DNA from: CAZQBY01 sp964592405 [NCBI: uncultured archaeon]
GTDB taxonomy: Archaea; Altiarchaeota; Altiarchaeia; JAFGQM01
Assembly: GCA_964592405.1 (NCBI GenBank)
Contig: CAZQBY010000003.1
Coordinates: 1 to 64,000, forward strand
Length of the DNA stretch: 64,000 nucleotides
Reading direction: 5' to 3'
Shown here piece after piece: positions 32,351 to 41,647 of the stretch; within the stretch, counting starts at the first letter, position 1, and each line of letters starts with the position of its first letter. Position numbers and translations under genes: made by a program. The notes beneath the pieces were generated by a model, which saw only the letters and a program-made list of their open reading frames with translations, made no database searches and was not told where the DNA came from.

Positions 32351-32381
32351 TCTTACTGATGCTTAGCTGAGGCTCGACGGC

Positions 32382-32440
32382 CCCGCCTTATGTCGAGGTC
32401 ATGTGCAGAGAGGATGTGTCCACCTCGCCATCCCGGTGGG
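32382..32440 (+). ncRNA. tRNA-linked RNA element, copy A
   Basis: Starting 31 bases after tRNA-Arg, this block matches 58766-58823 at 46 of 58 positions and also resembles 50996-51039. Stems: CCCGCC with GGTGGG outside; inside, ATG-TCGAGGT with ACCTCGC-CAT (one mismatch). The loop contains GCAGAGA and GTGTCC, conserved in copy C. See the findings for the comparison. Confidence 0.5.
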
Positions 32441-32496
32441 TCCGTCCTCATTCTTCATTGGCTTAACTAGCCTGTGCAATCCTTCCCTATTGATTT

Positions 32497-34047
32497 CTAG
32501 ATCCTGTCCTTGCAGGCATCCCTCTGCCGCTTGTCCTCTATCTCATTACAGGCCTTACGAGCCATGGATGGGTTGTCGGAGGCCAGAATCCCAGCCAACT
32601 GCTGCAAGCAGTCCCATACCTGCTGATCACTGGGCAGATCCAAACAAAGGCCTATGGCCAGTTGAGGACATTCCCTAGCCCTCCGGCCATAATCGTCACC
32701 GATTATACTTCGCACTGCACAGAATAGGTCATCTATATAGTCGCATATCTCGGTGACCTCCTGACAGGTCTCAGCCGACCACAGGAGATCCTGCAGACAG
32801 CTCTCCTTGCTCCACCCTCCTGACACATGCTGGCAGACGGTAATTTTTTGAGATATATTCTCCATCAACTGCATGACTAAGCGGTAGCAATCCTCGGAGG
32901 ACCGCCCAAAGGGAAAACCCTTAATCATTCCGCAGGTCTCTATGGCAAAATTCAGGTCTGACGGGGCTGTGATGCGGGCTATCTTGACATAACAGTCAGT
33001 GGCCATTGTTCCCTCCATAGAACCACAACAGTATTCCCTCGCCCCTGCAGGGTTTTCCATTATAAATTCGTCAGAACACGCGCTCCTGAAGCAGTCCTCC
33101 CTGCGATTCTTGCTTATGTGGTCCCTGCAGATTCTTATCGCTGAAAGAGGATTTTCCAAGTGTGCCATGACGCCATTAAGAAGGCAGTCGTCCCTCCGGT
33201 TGACTCCGGTTATCTTCAAGCATGCCTGTATTGCCTCCTGAAGAGAAGTGGAGACTATGTTCTCTGCCACCATATAAAAACAGTCATTTGAGTTCCCCTC
33301 AGAGAGCAAGCCACAGAGATCTAATACTCGGTCAGGATACTGCATTATGATATCCTTGGATTTCTGGAAGAGGTCCCAGTAACACATTTTGGAATCGGCC
33401 TCGTCATCTATTTTCCCACACAGTTCTAGGGAGAGGGATATATTCTGGTTGGCAGCTTCAATGCTTACCCTGCGATAGCACTCGTTCCTCATCTCAGCCT
33501 CGAAGAGCATATCGCAATACTTAGCCGCCTTTTGCGGATCTTCAGTAATTATCTTCTCCATCATATTCTTATAGCACCTGTCCCTGTCACCCAAGTCTGA
33601 AATTGAGGAACAGTCTGAAGGAGACTTCTTGAGTATCATGTTGGTGGATTCCTCTCCCGGAGCCCTGCTAAGAGCGTTTGCCATCAGAAGGAGCCCTGTT
33701 ATCAAAAGTGCAATGGCGACTGCCAGAGTGGCAATGTTCTTTGGGCTGGCAAACCTTGCAGAAGTGACAGGACCTCCATATTTCCTCCGCAGTTCATCTA
33801 TCTGCTTGCTGGCGAGGGAGAGCTCCTCCTCGTATTCGCGTATGAGCTTGTCGGCCTTGTCCCCCTCTATCCGCCTCCTGTAGAAGTCCAAGCGGGTGGT
33901 CTTTATCAGGTCCTTGAGCTGTTTCGTCCTCAGCTCCAGGCGGGACATCTCGTCGCCGGGTCCGCGGCTGCTGATCAGCCTGTAGAACAGAAAGGCGGCA
34001 ATGCCTATGCATGCCAGGCCTGATATGATGAGCTCCTCAGTTGCCAT
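32497..34047 (-). CDS. Membrane protein with N-terminal TM/coiled-coil module and Cys-pair helical repeats
   Basis: 516 residues. TM1 (IISGLACIGIAAFLFYRLIS) is followed by a coiled coil (LKDLIKTTRLDFYRRRIEGD ... KADKLIREYEEELSLA), TM2 (NIATLAVAIALLITGLLLMA, about 105-125), and a large ectodomain of about twelve degenerate units with a regularly spaced Cys pair (pattern A-x2-C ... DxCY, for example KAAKYCDMLFEAEMRNECYR). The units probably form disulfide-clamped helical hairpins. The N-terminal module is shared with the protein at 40808. No known function. Confidence 0.65.
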   Translation of the reverse strand: MATEELIISGLACIGIAAFLFYRLISSRGPGDEMSRLELRTKQLKDLIKTTRLDFYRRRIEGDKADKLIREYEEELSLASKQIDELRRKYGGPVTSARFASPKNIATLAVAIALLITGLLLMANALSRAPGEESTNMILKKSPSDCSSISDLGDRDRCYKNMMEKIITEDPQKAAKYCDMLFEAEMRNECYRRVSIEAANQNISLSLELCGKIDDEADSKMCYWDLFQKSKDIIMQYPDRVLDLCGLLSEGNSNDCFYMVAENIVSTSLQEAIQACLKITGVNRRDDCLLNGVMAHLENPLSAIRICRDHISKNRREDCFRSACSDEFIMENPAGAREYCCGSMEGTMATDCYVKIARITAPSDLNFAIETCGMIKGFPFGRSSEDCYRLVMQLMENISQKITVCQHVSGGWSKESCLQDLLWSAETCQEVTEICDYIDDLFCAVRSIIGDDYGRRARECPQLAIGLCLDLPSDQQVWDCLQQLAGILASDNPSMARKACNEIEDKRQRDACKDRI

Positions 34048-34091
34048 CGTCTAATTAATGGGGATTATTAAAAAAAGGCAGTGGGGCAGGT

Positions 34092-34679
34092 TCAGCCGGT
34101 TATCTCCACTGAAGGTTTGTTAGTATCGGGCGACTGGACAGGGTGGGCATGCGTCTTGTTGTATATCCTGCCAGATTTCTTATCGACCCGGAAGCAAGTC
34201 ACGACATTCCTGCCTATCAATTCGACATAGTAGCAGTTGTCCCTTTCATAGATTTCCATCGTTTCATCCTCCGGAAAATTTTCCCTGCTTATATAATCAA
34301 ATCCGGCTTTCCGCATGGAGCGTAAAACAAAATCCACCGCCTTGTCGTTGTTCATATCCTTCGGGAATGGTAAGCAGGCCGGCAGGGATTTACTTGGTTC
34401 CCCAGGATCAACTGCTGCATACATAGATGTATAGCCGGGTTCAAGGAGGTCGCCCTTGAGCTGGATAGTAAAGTCCTTGTAGATGGCGCTGTTCTTGGGA
34501 ACATAGGTTATCGGGTTGCTGAAGTAGACCCAAACCCCATCGTCCTTGAGAGTGACCTTCACACGATCGAACTCGCGAGAGGGGTCAAAGGGGGAGGGGA
34601 ACAACTGCCCCTTCGCCAGCTCCACGGCCCTCCTTACTATGGCCTTCTTGCCCAGCCTTTTGAGCTTTTTGATGTCCAT
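34092..34679 (-). CDS. Hypothetical protein (195 aa)
   Basis: Not recognised. The first 25 residues are basic and helical (MDIKKLKRLGKKAIVRRAVE); the rest is mixed alpha/beta with strands VKVTLKDDGVWVYF, CYYVELIGRNVVTCFRVDKK and SGRIYN. No signal peptide, TM or known motif. It could be a cytoplasmic protein. It is immediately upstream, on the same strand, of the Cys-repeat membrane protein. Confidence 0.55.
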   Translation of the reverse strand: MDIKKLKRLGKKAIVRRAVELAKGQLFPSPFDPSREFDRVKVTLKDDGVWVYFSNPITYVPKNSAIYKDFTIQLKGDLLEPGYTSMYAAVDPGEPSKSLPACLPFPKDMNNDKAVDFVLRSMRKAGFDYISRENFPEDETMEIYERDNCYYVELIGRNVVTCFRVDKKSGRIYNKTHAHPVQSPDTNKPSVEITG

Positions 34680-34862
34680 ACGCTACCTCACTTGGCCGGA
34701 ATCTGTGCAGCTGGCCCATATACTATCTGAGTTGGTTAGGATACCAACTCTGCCCCTAACTTGTATAATATCTAGATTATGAAGAGCTGGATAAAAATGG
34801 GACCCCGTCAGACTGAAGTGCCCATGGGGGGAACAAAGGAGAGTCTTAGGAGGGGTTTCAGC

Positions 34863-36029
34863 CTAATCCTTCACCCATGCCAGCAGCAAGATGGCAGCAG
34901 TCAAAGACAATACCGCTCCAAAGCTAAATGCTGCCTCGACACTGAAGAACTGCCAGAGCGAGCCCATGATGAACGATGCTGGGAATGCCGCCAGACCGAC
35001 CGCAGTGTGGTAAATGCCGTAAGCAGTTCCTCTGTGTGCTTCGTCCACAAGGTCGGGTATCAGCGCTCTGGCACTGACTTCATAAATCGCTTGGAATATG
35101 GCATAAGCAGCGAAAAGTAGCCAGAGCATAGAAGTGTTATTCATGAAACCAAATCCTAGGCTGACTATTGCAAAGGTAATGAAACTGGATGATAAGACTA
35201 TCTTCTTGCCCACCATATCCGAAAGGCTTCCGGCCGGCATCGCAGCTGTGGCATATATTATATTATAGAAAAGGTAGAGCAGGGGCACTAGGCCAAGGGT
35301 CATGCCCATATCCTGTGCACGTATGAGGAGGAAGGCATAGCTGAAGTTTCCCAGCATGAACAGAGAGGAAACAAAAACGAACCGCTTGAACCCGCTGCTG
35401 AAGCCTCTGAGGCTCAGAGTCACTGACAGTCTCCTGCTGGCATGGCACCTCTTCTCCTTCACGAACATAAGTATTGTGAGAACTGACAGGATGCCGGGCA
35501 CTGCAGTCAGTAGGAAGATGAGCTGGAATGACATCGAGAGGAAGTAGAAGAGCACAAAGGCTATGGCAACTCCAGCAACCGCCCCAGAGGTATCCATCAT
35601 CCTGTGGAAACCAAAAGACCTCCCCTCATGTGCCTTTTGGGAAGAGGCAGCTATAAGGGCATCTCGGGGGGATGTCCGCACTCCCTTGCCGATACGGTCA
35701 ACGAATTTTATGGCGAGGACAAAGGGCCACGAGCTGGCAAGGGATAAAAGCGGTTTGGTCAGGTTGGATATAGCATAGCCGGCAACCACAAGGGGCTTTC
35801 TGGAACCAAATCTGTCGGAAATCCAGCCGGAGAGCAGTTTGAGCATGCTGGAGGAGCTCTCGGCAACGCCCTCTATGAGGCCAACTATTGCCTCACCAGC
35901 GCCAAGGACATTGGTCAGGAAGAGAGGCAAGAGGGAGAGTATCATCTCACTGCTCATATCATTGAAGAAACTGGCAATACCCATGAAGAGGATGTTCCGG
36001 TTTATGCCCGCCCTGATTGGCTTTGCCAT
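34863..36029 (-). CDS. MFS-family transporter
   Basis: 388 residues, about twelve TM segments. The MFS loop 2-3 motif is visible as GWISDRFGSRKPL, and its second-half counterpart as GSLSDMVGKKIVLS. DRIGKGVRTSPRDALIA is a conserved loop of a common bacterial/archaeal MFS subgroup. It probably exports a small molecule or drug; substrate unknown. It is followed (upstream on this strand) by an ABC exporter pair. Confidence 0.9.
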   Translation of the reverse strand: MAKPIRAGINRNILFMGIASFFNDMSSEMILSLLPLFLTNVLGAGEAIVGLIEGVAESSSSMLKLLSGWISDRFGSRKPLVVAGYAISNLTKPLLSLASSWPFVLAIKFVDRIGKGVRTSPRDALIAASSQKAHEGRSFGFHRMMDTSGAVAGVAIAFVLFYFLSMSFQLIFLLTAVPGILSVLTILMFVKEKRCHASRRLSVTLSLRGFSSGFKRFVFVSSLFMLGNFSYAFLLIRAQDMGMTLGLVPLLYLFYNIIYATAAMPAGSLSDMVGKKIVLSSSFITFAIVSLGFGFMNNTSMLWLLFAAYAIFQAIYEVSARALIPDLVDEAHRGTAYGIYHTAVGLAAFPASFIMGSLWQFFSVEAAFSFGAVLSLTAAILLLAWVKD

Positions 36030-36064
36030 GCTAATATTGATATTAGGATAAAAAAGAATTGGAT

Positions 36065-36820
36065 TTACTCCTCAATCCGGTTGAACTGCCTTATAGCAAA
36101 CAGCATGAACAACACAGTCAGACTGGATATTGCCAGAAAGGAGACACCAAAGTCTATTCCTGAAGAGCCCAAGATGAGATATCTGAGGCCGGCCACACCA
36201 TATGTAAGAGGGTCAAAGAGAGAGGCTGTCCTGAGGAAATCCGGCGCGGAGGATAGGGGAAACAGCGCGCCGCTCAGGAAGAACATGGGCATGATGAGGA
36301 AGTTCATTATCAGCTGGAATCCGTGCATGTCAGTCATGGTGGATGCAATGGCTATGCCCAGTGAGACGAACATCATGGATATCATGAACATGAAGACCAA
36401 CAGGAGAAGGATATTGACCAGCTGCACCTGCGCCCCCAAAAGGATAGCTATAATCATTATAATTATGCCCTGTATGACCGCAGTGGTCGCGCCGCCCAGT
36501 CCCTTCCCCAGGACCACCGAAAGCCTGCTTATAGGGGCGACGAGTGTCTCCTTCAGGAAGCCAAACTGCCGGTCCATGATAACTATTATGCCGGAGAACA
36601 TGGAAGCAAACATCAGCACCATGCCGATTATGCCGGGCGCGATGAACTGGAGGTAGCCACCCTCTATGGGAACCGCAATGGTGCTGTTAAGGCCGGTGCC
36701 CAGAATGGCGAGGAAGAAGAATGGCATCCCCAGACTGCCTATCAGCCTGGACTTGGATCTGAAGAACCTGATGAGCTCTCTCTTCCAAAGCGCGTATATG
36801 CCCTCTATCTCCCTGTTCAT
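36065..36820 (-). CDS. ABC-2-type exporter permease
   Basis: 251 residues from the ATG at 36820, which overlaps the ATPase stop (ATGA) and follows a G-rich ribosome site. Six TM segments; FGFLKETLVAPISRLSVVLG and FFLSGALFPLSSAPDFLRTA are the signatures of DrrB/NodJ-type permeases. It pairs with the ATPase encoded just upstream to export a drug, lipid or polysaccharide; substrate unknown. Confidence 0.9.
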   Translation of the reverse strand: MNREIEGIYALWKRELIRFFRSKSRLIGSLGMPFFFLAILGTGLNSTIAVPIEGGYLQFIAPGIIGMVLMFASMFSGIIVIMDRQFGFLKETLVAPISRLSVVLGKGLGGATTAVIQGIIIMIIAILLGAQVQLVNILLLLVFMFMISMMFVSLGIAIASTMTDMHGFQLIMNFLIMPMFFLSGALFPLSSAPDFLRTASLFDPLTYGVAGLRYLILGSSGIDFGVSFLAISSLTVLFMLFAIRQFNRIEE

Positions 36821-37824
36821 CGTCCCCCCCATGCCTTGCGCCTGAGGCGCATCCCCGCCCTCGGGTCGGCCTCCCCCTCCCGTATGGTGCGGCCTGTGTA
36901 GTGCAGGAATACATCGTCAAGCGAGGGTTTTCTGAGGCTCACCGATTCCACGGTGATGCCCTCCTTCTCCATGAAGCGCATCAGGGCAGGTATCTTCTCC
37001 TCGCCCTTCTCTACGCGGACGTCTATATACCCGTTGTGCTTGACGGCGGACTTGACCCAGCCGAGACCCAAAAGTCGGGATACGCGGGGGTCACCATCAC
37101 TGCACTTCAACGAAATGACATCTCCGCCCAGCTTGTTTTTGAGGCTTTCGGGCGCATCTACTGTGATAATCTTTCCGTGGTCTATTATGGCGAGCTTGTC
37201 GCAGACCTTGTCCGCCTCGTCCATGTAATGCGTTGTCAGTATTATGGTGATGCTCTCGGATTTGTTCAGCTTCTTTATGTACTCCCATATGCTGGCCCGG
37301 GTCTGGGGATCCAGACCTAGGGTGGGCTCGTCGAGGAAAAGCACCTTGGGATGATGGAGGAGGCCGCGGGCTATCTCCAGGCGCCTCTTCATGCCGCCGG
37401 AGAACTTCTTCACCACGACGTTGAGCCGGTCGCCCAGCTCCACGATGCCCATCAGCTCAGCGATGCGCTCGTCCCTGATGTCTTTGGAAATCCCATACAT
37501 GGACGCATGTATCTCCAGATTCTCCCTTGCGGTCAGCTCGTCATCGAGGCTTGGATCCTGAAAGACTATGCCGATGCTTTTTCTCACAGAGTCCGCTTGT
37601 TTTGAGATATCGAAGCCGTTGACAAGGGCAGTCCCGGAGGTTGGCCGACGCATTGTGACAAGCATGGATATCAGGGTTGTCTTGCCGGCGCCATTGGGAC
37701 CAAGGAGACCAAATATTGTACCTGCCTCCACCGACAGGCTGACTGAATCAACAGCGGTGAAATCGCCATATGCCTTCGTTAGGCCTTTGGCTTCAATTGC
37801 ATTTTTAGTCATTGCGCGCGCCAT
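36817..37824 (-). CDS. ABC exporter ATPase (DrrA-like)
   Basis: 335 residues. Walker A GLLGPNGAGKTTLI, Q-loop IGIVFQDPSLDDELTARENL, signature FSGGMKRRLEIARGLLHHPK, Walker B VLFLDEPTLGLDP, and switch His in LTTHYMDEADKV. A C-terminal DrrA-like extension (residues about 230-335) ends in SVSLRKPSLDDVFLHYTGRT. It drives the partner permease. The start may be the Met at residue 5 (37812). Confidence 0.93.
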   Translation of the reverse strand: MARAMTKNAIEAKGLTKAYGDFTAVDSVSLSVEAGTIFGLLGPNGAGKTTLISMLVTMRRPTSGTALVNGFDISKQADSVRKSIGIVFQDPSLDDELTARENLEIHASMYGISKDIRDERIAELMGIVELGDRLNVVVKKFSGGMKRRLEIARGLLHHPKVLFLDEPTLGLDPQTRASIWEYIKKLNKSESITIILTTHYMDEADKVCDKLAIIDHGKIITVDAPESLKNKLGGDVISLKCSDGDPRVSRLLGLGWVKSAVKHNGYIDVRVEKGEEKIPALMRFMEKEGITVESVSLRKPSLDDVFLHYTGRTIREGEADPRAGMRLRRKAWGGR

Positions 37825-37892
37825 CCCGGGATATTTGAGGTGGGGGGATTAAAAATGGGGGCTCGGAGGACATTGCAACCGGCGAGGCCCAC

Positions 37893-38615
37893 CTATCTTT
37901 TTCGTTGGCCAAATTTGTCCACGCTACCAAGTATCCTCCTTGTCAGGCGGTCGCCCTTCTCTAGGAACTCCCCGGCCATGCTCCTGAGTATCCTGTTCTC
38001 CCTAACCCAGCCATAGACGAGGAAGAATGCTGAGGCTCCTGTCACGACCATGAATACTATTGTTGGGGTAAGAAAGGGCACGAGTCCAAGAGCCATATAC
38101 CACCAGAAGACTATTGCGACAGCGCCCCCAATGCTTATGGCTATTATGGCGCGCTTAAGGCGTATCCTGAGGAAATATGCCACAATTCCCGCAACATAAA
38201 CCCCATAGGCAAAACTTACAAGACCCAAAGCCATGTAAAAACCCAGATCGCCGAAGCTGCGTCTGAAGCTGAGGGTTAGCTCGCCCGCTCTGCCCACTAT
38301 CTCTCTCCGGCTTTTGTGGATATAGGTTGCAACCTTATCAAGAATCTTGTTCTCAAACCGCTTCTCGGTAGGAAGGAGATGTAGTATGGAGTAAAGGAAC
38401 AGAACCGAAAGCAACTCAAAGAGCAGGAGCAGAGAGAGGTGCGCCAGGGGCCTGAAAAGAGGATTGCCCAGACCGTAAGATATTGCCATTCCCGGGCCGA
38501 AGACCACGGATATGAATAGGAACTGGGTCAGGAAAGTGGTTCTTAAGAGGCGAAGGAGGAGCAGAGCAGCTGTTATGAGAAGTATCAATGGAACAAGGAA
38601 TCGCCTAGATTTCAT
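37893..38615 (-). CDS. Multi-pass membrane protein (small multidrug export-like)
   Basis: 240 residues with about six TM segments and a soluble loop (EKRFENKILDKVATYIHKSR) between the second and third. GFYMALGLVSFAYGVYVAGI, RAIIAISIGGAVAIVFWWYM and LGLVPFLTPTIVFMVVTGAS follow. The arrangement resembles the COG2426 putative small multidrug export family, but I see no catalytic or transport motif, so the assignment is tentative. It is divergent from the L15e gene. Confidence 0.5.
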   Translation of the reverse strand: MKSRRFLVPLILLITAALLLLRLLRTTFLTQFLFISVVFGPGMAISYGLGNPLFRPLAHLSLLLLFELLSVLFLYSILHLLPTEKRFENKILDKVATYIHKSRREIVGRAGELTLSFRRSFGDLGFYMALGLVSFAYGVYVAGIVAYFLRIRLKRAIIAISIGGAVAIVFWWYMALGLVPFLTPTIVFMVVTGASAFFLVYGWVRENRILRSMAGEFLEKGDRLTRRILGSVDKFGQRKR

Positions 38616-38765
38616 GAATTATGTTCGGTCTTTGGGGATAAAAAAGGCTTTATGGTCCAACCGGGGGGGCATTCCGGAGAGTAGACTTTTTATAGGATTA
38701 TCTACAAACATAAGGAACTCCGCGTGGAATGTGGGGGGTAACCCTGAACCGAAGAGGAGGTTGAA

Positions 38766-39365
38766 ATGAACGAAAAAAAATTTCTTACTGTAATAGAGCC
38801 GAAGAGGAGGGCAGCTGTGCTAGCCCTCAAAGAGAAGGACCCGGACGAATACAAGCAGACCATAAAGGAGCTGCGGCAGGTTTGGGTCGGAAGGGGCCGC
38901 ATCTGGAGGAAGGGCGAAGCAGTGGTGAAGGAGAAAAAACCACTCAAGGCATGGCGGGCTAGGGAATTAGGCTGGAAGGACAAACCCGGTCTCATCGCAG
39001 TTGTGGTTCGTGTTGGGAAGGGTAACCGCAAGAGAAGACAGACCTCTGGCGGAAGAAAACCCGCAAAGGCTTATGATTACGCGACCCTTGACAAGTCGAA
39101 GCAGACGCAGGCTGAGGAGCGCGCAAACCGCAAGTTTCCCAACTGCGAGGTGCTTGGTTCCTACTGGCTCTGGGAGGATGGCCAATATAAGTATTTTGAG
39201 GTTATACTAGCTGATCCAAACAATCCCCATGTAAAGAATGACAAAGAGCTGAACTGGATATGCTCGGGCAAACAAAAGGGGAGAGTATATCGCGGTCTTA
39301 CGCCCTCTGGAAAGAAGAGCAGGGGGCTTAGGGGAAAAGGCAAAGGCGCTGAGAAGGTGAGATAA
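38766..39365 (+). CDS. rpl15e: Large ribosomal subunit protein L15e
   Basis: 199 residues. Typical L15e segments: the basic WRARELGWKDKPGLIAVVVR, GNRKRRQTSGGRKPAKAY, and CEVLGSYWLWEDGQYKYFEV. The end is basic (RGLRGKGKGAEKVR). A strong Shine-Dalgarno (GAGGAGGT) lies 5-12 bases before the ATG, and a TTTTTATAGG promoter at about 38689. It starts an operon with the aminotransferase gene, which begins 1 bp after its stop. Confidence 0.97.
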   Translation: MNEKKFLTVIEPKRRAAVLALKEKDPDEYKQTIKELRQVWVGRGRIWRKGEAVVKEKKPLKAWRARELGWKDKPGLIAVVVRVGKGNRKRRQTSGGRKPAKAYDYATLDKSKQTQAEERANRKFPNCEVLGSYWLWEDGQYKYFEVILADPNNPHVKNDKELNWICSGKQKGRVYRGLTPSGKKSRGLRGKGKGAEKVR

Positions 39366-39366
39366 A

Positions 39367-40506
39367 ATGTTATTTGCAAAAAGGATAGTGGATGTGCCGC
39401 CATCTGCAACGTTCAAGTATGCTGCAATGGCCAAGAGGGAAGGTATTATAAACCTGACTATAGGCAGACCGGGCTTTGATACCCCGAGGATTATTGTCGA
39501 AGCGGCCAAGAAGGCGCTTGATGAGGGCAAGCACCACTATGGTCCCAGCAAGGGCATTCCGGAGCTGAGGGAGAAGATTGCAGAGAAGCTCGTCAGGGAG
39601 AATGGCCTTAAAGACATTGATAGTGAAAAGATTATTGTCAGCATGGGGGCCAAGAATATCCTCTATGAGATATTCACGGTTATGATAAATGATGGTGAAA
39701 AGGTCGCTATACCAAATCCCTCGTGGGTCAGCTATGAGAGCATGGTAACGCTGGCAGGAGGCAAGACTGTATGGATACCGCTAAAGCCGGAAAATGGTTT
39801 CATCCCGGACGAGGACTTTCTCACGGAGCTGGACAACTCTGGAGCCAAGATGGTTGTCATAAACAGCCCCAACAACCCTACTGGTGCAGTCTATCCAAAA
39901 GAGACTCTCAGGGAGATAATCAAGATAGCAAAGGCTAATGATATGTGGATTATCTCGGATGAGTGCTATGAGACAATAATCTATGATGAAAAGCACTTCA
40001 GCATAGGTTCTGAGTATGACAAAACCATAACTGTCAATGCCTTCTCAAAGCCGTTTTCCATGACCGGATGGCGGCTAGGTTATGCAGCATGCCCGGAATT
40101 TGAGGTTATTGAGAAGATGAATATCCTGCAACAGCAGTCCGTCTCAAATCCAGTCACATTTGCCCAATACGGCGCGCTGGCCTGTTTCACAGACGAGGCA
40201 CGGGAGGCCGCGAGCAGGATGAGAGATGAGTTCAGAAAGAGGCGCGATTATTCGATGAAGAGGATAAAGGACTTCAACTGCACATGTCTGAAACCGGGCG
40301 GAGCATTCTATATCTTCCCATATTTTGAAGGACAGGATGATGTAGAACTAGCAGATAGTCTCCTAGAAGCTGGTGTAGGGACTGTTCCCGGTTCGCCGTT
40401 TGGCACACAGGGGAGAGGCTGTATCCGCATCAGTTACGGCAATGCTGATGTAAGAATCCTGAAAGAGGCCTTTGACCGAATGGCGACCGTAAAGGGGCTG
40501 GTATGA
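39367..40506 (+). CDS. Class I/II aminotransferase (aspartate aminotransferase-like)
   Basis: 379 residues, fold-type I PLP enzyme. It shows LTIGRPGFDTPRIIVEAAKK, the substrate loop INSPNNPTGAVYPKE, ISDECYETIIYDEKHFS with the PLP-phosphate contacts, and the PLP lysine in NAFSKPFSMTGWRLGY. GCIRISYGNADVRILKEAFD carries the C-terminal Arg that binds the carboxylate. Aspartate, alanine or aromatic substrates are possible. It directly follows L15e. Confidence 0.92.
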   Translation: MLFAKRIVDVPPSATFKYAAMAKREGIINLTIGRPGFDTPRIIVEAAKKALDEGKHHYGPSKGIPELREKIAEKLVRENGLKDIDSEKIIVSMGAKNILYEIFTVMINDGEKVAIPNPSWVSYESMVTLAGGKTVWIPLKPENGFIPDEDFLTELDNSGAKMVVINSPNNPTGAVYPKETLREIIKIAKANDMWIISDECYETIIYDEKHFSIGSEYDKTITVNAFSKPFSMTGWRLGYAACPEFEVIEKMNILQQQSVSNPVTFAQYGALACFTDEAREAASRMRDEFRKRRDYSMKRIKDFNCTCLKPGGAFYIFPYFEGQDDVELADSLLEAGVGTVPGSPFGTQGRGCIRISYGNADVRILKEAFDRMATVKGLV

Positions 40507-40546
40507 GGCCTTCCCACCTTTTTATTCTTGAACCAGTTAAAGAGAT

Positions 40547-40777
40547 ATGGAGAAGCGGGGTACAGGATATGCCCATGAGATGCTCGTAGCGTTCTTCTTC
40601 CTAATATTGGTTGTAACATTCTACGCCAGCGACTACCAGCTAGCCATGCCTGCCATACTGCTCATGGCGGGTGGAGTTATGATACTTGGGGGGAGTGTTA
40701 TAAAAGAGCCACTTATCATAACGGCTGGTGTTGTGTGTCTGGCCATAGCGCTTATGTATTCAGAAGTATTTAAATAA
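40547..40777 (+). CDS. Small three-TM membrane protein
   Basis: 76 residues, almost all hydrophobic: MLVAFFFLILVVTFYASD, LAMPAILLMAGGVMILGG, LIITAGVVCLAIALMYSE. No motif recognised. It sits between the aminotransferase gene and a membrane protein with an Ig-like ectodomain. Confidence 0.55.
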   Translation: MEKRGTGYAHEMLVAFFFLILVVTFYASDYQLAMPAILLMAGGVMILGGSVIKEPLIITAGVVCLAIALMYSEVFK

Positions 40778-40807
40778 TTTAAATAGTTTCCGCCCTTAAG
40801 ATTGGTG

Positions 40808-41647
40808 ATGGATCCGCTCACAATAGCCCTTGTAACCGTATCCATGTTTGTTCTATTCCTGATGCTAACCTCCGGCCACAGAAGACACCGTCTTGAGGAG
40901 GCTCTCAAAAAACTGGAAAAGGAGCGGATGCGCCTGATGAAATCCATAGAGCATGTAAAGCTCTCCTTTTACCACAAGAAACTGGATGAGAAGGAGGCAC
41001 AGGACAGGATATTTGAGTACGAGGAAAAGTTACGTAACGTGCAGGACAGGATACTTGAGATAAAGGAAAAGCCGCTAATGCGCACGATAAAGAAACATGA
41101 GGAGGAAGACAAAAAGGCAGTCAAGGAAGAAGCTGGGGAGATAAGAGAATCGGAAAGGCTGATGATGGCAAACTTTGCAGCGAGATCCGTTGTCATTCTG
41201 TTCGTGATGGCGGCAGTGGCGATAATGGTTGTTTCTGTCATCTTTGGTATACGGTGGGGTGAAACACCATCCGGCTCCAACCCTTTCTTACAGATACCGG
41301 TGAGTGCGCGTATATCACCCGAGGGGAGTACATACCCCGGCAGCTCTGCAGGTCTGAGGGTTGAGATGAGTAACACACTGGACAAAAATCTTGAGGATGT
41401 GAGGGTAACTGTAAGAGCGCCCAAAGGCAGTGGCATAGACTTCGGAGAAGGGGAAATCGGGGTGAAGATAATCCCGGAGCTGGAGAGAGGGGGAGTTAGA
41501 GAAGTCTACTTCCCAATAAGGATAAACCAGGATGCAGAGGAGGGGGAGTATATCATAGGGGTAGAAGCAGAGAATGATTATGATAATCTCAAGGCATCGA
41601 CCACGGCGAGGCTTGTAGTCAGAGTGGGGGCAGAAGAGAATGCTTGA
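40808..41647 (+). CDS. Membrane protein: N-terminal TM/coiled-coil module with Ig-like ectodomain
   Basis: 279 residues from the ATG at 40808. TM1 (PLTIALVTVSMFVLFLML), then a coiled coil (LEKERMRLMKSIEHVKLSFY ... EAQDRIFEYEEKLRNVQDRI), TM2 (ARSVVILFVMAAVAIMVVSV) and a beta-sandwich ectodomain (SARISPEGSTYPGSSAGLRV ... EGEYIIGVEAENDYDNLKAS). The N-terminal part resembles that of the protein at 32497. The next gene overlaps by 8 bp and also carries an Ig-like domain. Confidence 0.65.
   Translation: MDPLTIALVTVSMFVLFLMLTSGHRRHRLEEALKKLEKERMRLMKSIEHVKLSFYHKKLDEKEAQDRIFEYEEKLRNVQDRILEIKEKPLMRTIKKHEEEDKKAVKEEAGEIRESERLMMANFAARSVVILFVMAAVAIMVVSVIFGIRWGETPSGSNPFLQIPVSARISPEGSTYPGSSAGLRVEMSNTLDKNLEDVRVTVRAPKGSGIDFGEGEIGVKIIPELERGGVREVYFPIRINQDAEEGEYIIGVEAENDYDNLKASTTARLVVRVGAEENA

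Noticed and set aside
32351-32381. Box C/D sRNA after tRNA-Arg (TGATG and CTGA words)
   Set aside because: The spacing is too short for a guide region and no second box pair is present; the words are not kept after the other tRNAs.
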